Of a stretch of 64,000 nucleotides of DNA, positions 52,824 to 61,800 are shown piece after piece; the stretch's first letter is position 1; each line of letters opens with the position of its first letter. The notes below the pieces were generated by a model. The model saw only the letters and a program-made list of their open reading frames with translations. It did no database searches and was not told where the DNA came from. The translations under genes and the position numbers were made by a program. This DNA is from Aurelia coerulea (taxonomy: Eukaryota; Cnidaria; Scyphozoa; Semaeostomeae; Ulmaridae), in assembly GCA_039566865.1 (NCBI GenBank), contig CM076954.1, forward strand, positions 15,090,001 through 15,154,000, given 5' to 3'.

Positions 52824-55800
52824 TGTTTATACAGGCTAACCTCTACAACACGCTAAGTGCTGTTATCAACGAGGGCCCTGTATGTTAGTAACTCGCCAGT
52901 AACTGCAACAAAGAACAACGTTGAATAGCCAAAAACGCGTTTCGTCGCACACTCGTCAGTTCGGTTCGTGTGAAGAACAAATTAACGATACGAACAGGCC
53001 ACTTTTATCACCAGACGAACAAAAAAAAAAAAAAAATTAAAAATCACATGTCACAATAAGATAAAGTTTTGTTGATTCATTGAAACAAACGAAAATTGTT
53101 ATTTGTTGACGCTATAGTGAATTTACTTTTTGCTTCGTTTTATACTGCTGTGATAGGAAATGCACTTTTGACTCTTTTTGCTTTCTTCGATTTTAGAGGA
53201 GCTAAACTTAAAAAACATGATTTTCTCTCCCAAATGCAAGCAACTAGTAGAAGATACATCGCAAACAAAGATTTTATTATATTTTTAAATTAGCCGTTAT
53301 GATCCGATTTTTCATGGTATCAACGATTTTAGAGATAAAACTGGATTGCGAACCATAAGTTTTAGATGTGCTTTAGGCTAAGCACTGGATTGCCCAAGTC
53401 TCTCCCGCTTTCCTTTTTCTCCTTCCTTTGCAGAGGCTTCCCTTCTCTCCTACGCAGGGGTGACTTTTAGGTGGCAATTTTTTCAGGTATAAACGGGAGG
53501 GATTTGGGCAAGTCCAGCTAGCCAACTTAGAAAATTCAATACCACGCTCCAATTAGAGAGGAACTCCTCATTGAATTTGCGATAGTGGCTGGCTGATCTT
53601 TGTTTTTGTTTGCTAAAATCTTGCCAGCCCCTTTAAGGTATCCCTTAAAGCTTGAATGATGTCAAATTATGACTTTTTGCAAATGTTGACTTTTCCCACT
53701 ATTTTTTGATTAGAGGATGAATTTAGTGTTATTGGTACTTCTTGACCAATTTGTATGACTGTCCTTTCTGAGTTAGCAACAATGTGCATGTTAACATTTT
53801 GATTCTAGGCACACCTTTCTTTCTTCTTTGCTGTTCTCAGCATTCTGATTATACTTGGCCTATTTTACTAATTGATAAATAACCAAATGACGTATGAAAA
53901 TTGTTAAACAGTGACAGAATTTTAGAGCCGTAATTTGACAAATCGAAAGCTTTATCGTCAGTCGAACTATGCACATTATGAAAAAACCTCTCATTTCAAA
54001 ACTCAATTGAATACAAAATTTCCTTTCCATCTTTTGGTTATTAACTGACATTTCATACTGAGAACAGTGTTTGATGAACATACTTTCAGTAATTTCTAAT
54101 TTAGTTTCTGGTTTATTAGTATCTTCTTACTCAGCCATGCAAATTTGTGTCCTTGTAGGCAAGGGGATCGAGCAGACAGTGTATACATAATCCTAAACGG
54201 ACGTTTGAGATCTGTTTATGTCACTCAAGATGGAAAGAAACAGCTTGGTGATGAATATGGACGAGGCGAATTTGTTGGTTTGGTATGTAACTAGACTTGC
54301 CCCAAGTCTATTTCTTCAGTCCGTCTTACCGTTCCCTTTACGGTAGTTCCTGGATCCGCCATTTCCTGGATCCGCTATTCCAACATTCCTTCAAGAGATC
54401 TCTCGAGCTCTTTTGACGGAATGTTGGAATGGCGGATCCAGGAAATGGCGGATCCAGGAACTACCGTAAAGGGAACGGTAAGACGGACTGAAGAGATAGA
54501 CTTGGGGCAAGTCTAGTATGTAACCTTTTTTACATTCAACGAGAATACCTAACAGAATAGATTGCTGCACGTGGCATTCATGATCTTTTCACAGGAATTC
54601 ATTTTCCTCTGTCTTTTTGTTTTATGTGTGATTCATTTTGATGCAAAGAAGTTTTTTTGTCAACTTAAACAAATACCATATCCTTCGAATTGAGACTATA
54701 TTCCTTGGAAATAGGATATTGCAGATATTACCACAGGAGATAAAGAATCAAGCACCGTTAAAAGGGGAATAAGGTGCTGGGAAACATAGGCCTCAAATTT
54801 TTAAAAGGTGGGTGTAAAATTCTATCATAGATTTCTTTGAGTCAAAAGGCTTGGAAGGAACTTACGGGTTTTTGCTGTAAATCTGCCGTGGAAATTTATT
54901 GATATTTTGATTAGTTTCAAAATAGCGGCATTTATTGAATTTGAGATTATGACATCATCAAATTTCTAAACCCTAAATCAGAAAAGATACCGATTTCTGC
55001 TTGCCACCATATTGTAGACCTTCATAAACTATGGTTTTCTTGAACGTTATATCATTTTTCCCATTTTGGTTTAGGGTTTAATGATGATATGAATTTTTTC
55101 AAAATTTGCCATGAATTTTTTTCAAAAATAATTAAATTGCTGCCATTTTGAAAAAATCAAAACATTTCCACGGCATATTTACAGCAAAGTACCATCAGTT
55201 CCTTTAAAGCCATTCGATTCAAAGAAAACTGGCATAGAATTTTACACCCACCTTTTTAAAGATTTGAAAGATTTGAGCCCTATGCTGTGCTGGGATGGTG
55301 TTAAATGCAACTGTAGGCTTTGCAAAGTATGCCACAGGTTGGCTTCCTTTATCCTGTGATTAGTATTAATATTTACTTAGAAAATATTTTTGAGGAATGG
55401 AAACTAGGCTTCCACTGGCTCTTGTTGCCGCAGCCTTGATTTCTTTTCGCCTACTGCAAATAGATGAATAGATAAATCAATAGATTGATAGATAAATAGT
55501 TTGATAGATAAATAGATAGATGGATAAAGAAGTGATGATGATGATGACAACGAGGATGATGATAGTGATGTATATATTTTTTGAACAGAATAAACAATCG
55601 ATTTTGAAGCAGTGCAGTGGTTAGCCCAAACGACAAACATATTGTTTCATAATCAGAACCTGGAATTTTCATAAAGGAATGCTTGTTTGTTTGGCCTACC
55701 GGGTGAGTAAAAAAAAAAAAGAATCCCCATTTGGAAGGCCACTGCTCACTGAATATCAAAGCAATAATATTGAAAACTGTCTTGTTTTATTGCCAATATA

Positions 55801-58800
55801 TTCAGTTAGGTTCAGTAATTTACCCGGCTTTAATCGGCCATTCCTTCCCATGGATATGGGAGATTTTCTGCAGAGAGCTTCTCCCAAAAACCTGCAAAAA
55901 CGAGTGAAAACAATGAGAAAATTTCCTTGGTTTTCCTTCCTAGACATGATGACACTCACATGTATTCGTGTATTTTGTCCTCTTGGGAGAATCGAATCCA
56001 TCTGAATAAGTTATTGATACCACGGGAAGACTTGTCCATCCTCCCAAGAGGATAGCATGTGCTAAAGCTTGCAGAAGTTATTGCTGCAAGGCCCGTGAGG
56101 GAAATTTGTTCGTGATTTTGGGCACGCATTGAAGGTTTCTTGAAGACGCTTTCTCGAGAAAAGCTCCTCATAATTTCAGAACTACGTAGCGGATTTCAGT
56201 CAGGTAAATTTTAAAATGGATTTGAACATGTCTACCATTAAACTATATATTTGTCGATATCATCTCTTTGATATCCAGGGAATTGTGACCTTTCAAACGG
56301 GGATTCTTTTTATTGACTCATCCGGTAGAAGCAGTGCAGTGGTTAGCCCAAACGGCAAACATATTGTTTCGTAATCAGTACTTGGAATCTTTATCAAAGA
56401 ATGCTTGTTTGTTTGGCCTGGGTTTGATCCACAAAGATGAATCATGTTATCATAACATTCTGCTTGCTAGGATCTTGAAGATCGGCACTTGTCATACAGT
56501 AAACATCCGCGTATAAGGACTTGCAATTTTGCAACTCAGCCTTTGTTCTTGTATAGTAAATTATATAATGGGTTCATAGATAACGTTTTTAACTTCACAT
56601 TTTGTTACTCGCTGATATTATTGCCAGACATCTATTGTGAGACAGACATTAAATTTTTTTGTAGTTTTGCTTTCAAGTATATTGTAATTTTTTAATTGTA
56701 AGTGCCTTTGATGGTGGAACTCCGATGACTTAGTGTCTATTCCCGCCATGATAGCCACAGCAGGCGTACTCTTTGAGTTCTTCTTTTAAGTGATTATAAA
56801 AATAAATTTCACATATTTGGCATGCAGGCTCTTAATCTACTGGGTTGCTCTATGCAGGTGTTTACTGTACAGTAAGATGTCAAATATTTAGAAAAACCTT
56901 TGAGGATTTTATCGAAAAACCTTGATTATTGAAAATTAGGAATTTAGATTGAAAAACGTTGCAAATCATGGTTGTATATATCAATCTTCTTTTGCAGGTT
57001 GAAGTTCTCACAGAGTCTTCTCGAGTTAGCGATGTTCTTGCAGTTAGGTAAGACAGTCTAGGCTTCTTTTCAACTAAGATTAAATTATGTGATATGGATT
57101 GGAGAATAGGACCTTGCAAACACGGACTGTTGCATAGAAGGAGTATTTGCTTGTTTATACTCGATTCATTCATTTTTATATTCAGCATTTTTGATCCTGG
57201 CAATGCTTGCAAAAGTGACAGAATTGATCTATTGAGTATCGACAAAACTTTTTTCTGTCTTGTAGGGATACAGAATTGGCGAAAATTCCTGACGGCCTCC
57301 TGAACACAATTAAACTGCAATACCCACAGGTATGTATAAGAACTGTAACCAGTCTCTAGTTCGGAATGGGCAAGGGGCCGGAATCATCTGAGAGGGTGGA
57401 AAATTTCCCAGATCCTTGTAAACTAGCTTGGAATAAATTGGGTGCTTGAAAACTTTAACACACGAGTGTTTCGACTGTAAAGAACATCACAAAAAAGTTA
57501 TGAATTACAGAAAAATATTCAAATGGGAACTACCGGGTGTCCCAAAAAAGTATAGGCGTTTCAACAGTTCCTGTGAAGGAGCCTTGTAATCCAAAATTTT
57601 TATTTTCAGTTTATGGTATAGATGAGATCTCAATTTAGATTTTGCAACCTCGCATGGTCAAATCGGATTTGCATTCCCAGAGTAATTCACCTAAACAGGA
57701 AAAATTCCTGAGCTAGCCTGAGACAGATTGGTTAATAAATTATACTACTACCATCAATGCGTAATTTTGAAGAAAAATTTTGAGTCATCTCAACCATTGA
57801 AATTTGTATTCTTAAAAATCTCCTGATCAGTCAAACTATTATACACATTAGAGAAAATATTAAAAGAAAAGATGCATTTACATTTTAACAGTTCACAGCG
57901 CAAGGCTATAGGACTGAAGGAACTTGAACGGTGTCGAGTAGTGTCTTCTAGAATTAAAGGATCTTTTCCACCCAAGTTTTGTTGCAGTTGTGATTGCCCA
58001 ATCATATTGGGCTTTGAATAGTGAGCAGTAAATTGAAATTTCATAGCTCAACGAACTTCCAAATAATAATGTATGGATTAGCTGCCCCAAAAGCTTTTTA
58101 TAAATTACACATAGATAGTAACTGCATAATTAAATAACCATCTGTCTTAGACTGACTAAGAAATTTTGCCTGTTCAAGTGAGTTACTCTGCAAATACAAA
58201 CCCAATTTGAACATGCGAGGTCGCATAATCTAAGTTGAGATCTCATCTATACCATAAACTGGAAATAAAAAGTTTTGAATACAAGGCTCCATCGCAGGAA
58301 TGGTTCAAACGCCTATATTTTTTTTGGGACACCCGGTATAGTTCAAATCAGATTTCAGGAATAGCTTATTTCACATGTTGCACATTTCAAGAAGCTCGAA
58401 ATTAATAAACTAGAATGAGGATATCATGGGTCGACTTTTTCAAAAGTTTATGAGTGAAAAAGGGGGATGTCTATTCCAGATTCGAGAGTAGAATGCGAGA
58501 ATAATCGTTAAAGTTATTTAATTGTAGTTGATTAATAATCCCAATTCTTGTTTTCTTTCAATAGTCTGTTGCTTTCTTCAGGTTGTCACAAGATTAATTC
58601 ATTTGCTCGGTGACAGAATGCTTGGCAACTTTAAGAAGTCCGTGCTACCAAAGATATCTGATTCCAAACTCGGTGAATATTCGTCATTTTCCACTTGTGT
58701 TCTAAGTTTAAAGTCCCTGCCAAACGAACAAACATGCATTGCTTGCTTCAAATTTTACTGCTTGTTTGTCACACAGTGCTTTTATCTTGAATTAAAACAA

Positions 58801-61800
58801 CTTAATTACAATTACATACACCGGGTGTCCCAAAATGATGCATTATCATTTGATTGCTTATATGTCCATAACCAATGTACCGATTTTCAAATACTTTATT
58901 TTATCCGATTGACGAAAGGCTAAATTGTATTTGAGGATGTTAGTTGTGGTTTTGGCCGATTTTTTGATGCCGAAAAGAAGATGTATAAACCTGCTCAAAG
59001 TCAAGCCTTAGATGGCATGAAAAAGAAACGGCCTTCTTTCCCAGTCAAAATTTTAGATGTGATGCAAAAGGCTGAACTTATATGTTGCTCAGAGAATATA
59101 TGTCCTTCAGAGAATACGAATTCAGTTAATACTGAGATCAAAGAATACGAATACGAGTTCAGCCTTTTGTATCACATCTAAAATGTTGACTGGAAAGTAG
59201 GCCGTTTCTTTCTCATGCCATCTAAGGCTTGAATTTGAGCAGGTTTATCAATCTTCTTTTGGGCATGAAAACGCCGTGGTAAAACCGCAACCAACATCTT
59301 AAAATACAATTTAGTCTTTAGGCAATCAAATAACACAAATTTTTTGAAAATCGGTTCATTGGTTATCGACTTGTAAGCAATCAATCAATAACACATCATT
59401 TTAGGACACTCGGTAGATATTTTATGGCTGTCATAGCCGTAAAGGACATGGTGTTATCGAGTTCCAACTATGACACAGCCACGTACACAATGAAAGATAT
59501 TCGTTAAATTTACGAAAAGAACAACTCAACTGGGCATCTCAGAAGGAAGACCCCTCTCCACCTTGCAGCAGATAATTGATACTAAGAAAGTATTCTCAAA
59601 TAGATCAAACACCAAAAACTATCTTGACCAAACAGTGTTCTTCTTTTGAGCTATCCTTATAGGACAATGCTGTAGGACATTTTTGAAAAATTCAAGAACG
59701 ATTTGCTTTTCATCTCAAATTTTAGGACACTATGCGATGAAAAGTACTGTGAAATCTTAGATGATCTTGCTGCCATCAGGAAGGGTGAATTTGTAAAACA
59801 AAAGATTTAGGTTTCCGAGAAGACAAAGCGATTTGCCTTTCAGAAGAATTTATTTTACTGCTCAAAATGCACTCAATCAAATCAAAATAAACAGAGAAGG
59901 CAAAGCGTTGTGGTTAGCTGCACAGAAGGTGTGAAATCTGTTCTTGAGGCTGTCAAATCTTTTTGTTCAAATCAGACCTGTATCGTTTATTTTACAAAAT
60001 TCGCCCTTGCTGCTGCCATTCAAATTCTGAAATCTTAGTTTTGAGATCGTAAGGTAAGGTCATAACCTGAAATTTGAAACTGATATTAGCTGTATTTTGC
60101 AATGTTAACTGCTCACGTAATTTCTTTTTAATTTTTTCAGAGCGTATCAGCCCAAATCTTGGAACAATTGCAGTAATACCAGCTTCGACAAGTGTGCCCA
60201 TCGGAAATTTCACTTTTGAGTTGAGTTTGGCTCTAAATGAAATTGGTAAGTTGAAAAATCTTTTTATGGTACAGAACTTGAAAATCGCGTTTAGCAACGA
60301 AACCATTTGCTAAACATTGTCGTGTCACACTGGTCATAGCAAACTCTCAGATCATATTAGAAAGCACTGCAGTTACGTTATGGGAACTGATGAGCCGCTT
60401 GGCCACTCACCTCGCCGCATATGTCGAGCTTAACTGCAGTTATCGTGCAGATGGGATTTGTTGTATGAGGTTTCGCAGAAGGCCACTCACCTTATGTCCG
60501 CATATGTTGATCGCTGATGTGCAGACTCTACTGCAGGAGAAACCCCTCGAAACCTTTCTGAAACAAATTATTCGAGTCTGCACGCAGGCTACAAGGTATC
60601 GCACACAGTGGATGTTTAGATCAATTATTCTGATTTTGTAGAACATACAGGGTGTCCCAAAAAATTTTTGCCCCGTTTGCCTAAAGATTGCAACAAAAGG
60701 GCAAAAGATTCTCGCCAAACTTTTATATTTTGTTGCTCTTCATATGTTCAAATAAAGTTTGCTGCCATCCCCATAAAAATCCGTTCCAAAAAGACGGAGC
60801 TATGACCTTCAGAAGATCAAATTGGCCTAATGACTGAAACCAGCGATCGGCCATTTTGTCTCACTATTTTGCAGCGATAAGTAGTTTCACGTGAGGTCAG
60901 AAATAGTGGAACTCTCTGAGGATTATCGGAATTTTCACGAGAGCTATGACATTGGAGGCTACTGTTTCATTTTCAATCCATGAAGCTATTTATCGCTGCA
61001 AAATAGTAAGACAAAATGGCCGACCTATGGTTTCAGTCATCGGGCAAATTTGGTCTCCTGAAGGTCATAGCTCCATCATTTTTCAACGGATTCTTATGAT
61101 GGTAGCAAACTTTAATTGAATATCTGAAGAGCAACATCATGTGAAAGTTTGGCGAGAATCTTTTGCCGTTTTTTCGCAATCTTCAGGCAAACGGGCCACA
61201 ATTTTTTGGGACACCCTTTAGGTTGTGGTGCCGTGTTGAAGGTGTTGTGGCGCAGTGGTGTAATCCTCTAACTTTGCAGCTAGAACAGTCAGGCGGACAG
61301 GGTTTAATTCGAGGTAGAGCATCACCATTTGAGCGTCGTATCACTGGGTGGCGGGCTTGATTAGGTCTTCTCTACTTCTGCAATCCCAGCACTGCGAAAC
61401 CACAACTTCACCTCCACCCCTCCACTTGTAATTAATCCACTGCCTTTGCATCCAGAACAGGCAGGAGAATGGGGTGCGAGCCCCACCAACAATTAGTGTC
61501 ATGACAAGGAGTCACAGACTCGATTTTTGCTTAGCTACTAATGTTGAACTCTGATTTTGTTTTCATTGTAGGTCCAACCCTCCTTTTAAACAGTGACCTT
61601 ATAAAGAAGAGGCTTGGAGTAGCAGCACTTGATAGGTTTGTTACATATTGTTTTGTTCTGCTATCTTCTACTATTGAGATAACCTAAGCCAATTTGTCTA
61701 GTATTAATTGAAAATATAGTAAATTAAACCAAAAGCACCATCAATAAACAACAGAAAATATAATATATAAAAACACAAACTGTCATTCCTCAAAACGTTT

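Noticed and set aside
60390..60641. ORF with repeated GGCCACTCACCT and CCGCATATGT words
   Set aside because: An internal imperfect repeat with no domain; it lies between NTE exon 23 and a foldback element and looks like decayed repeat DNA.
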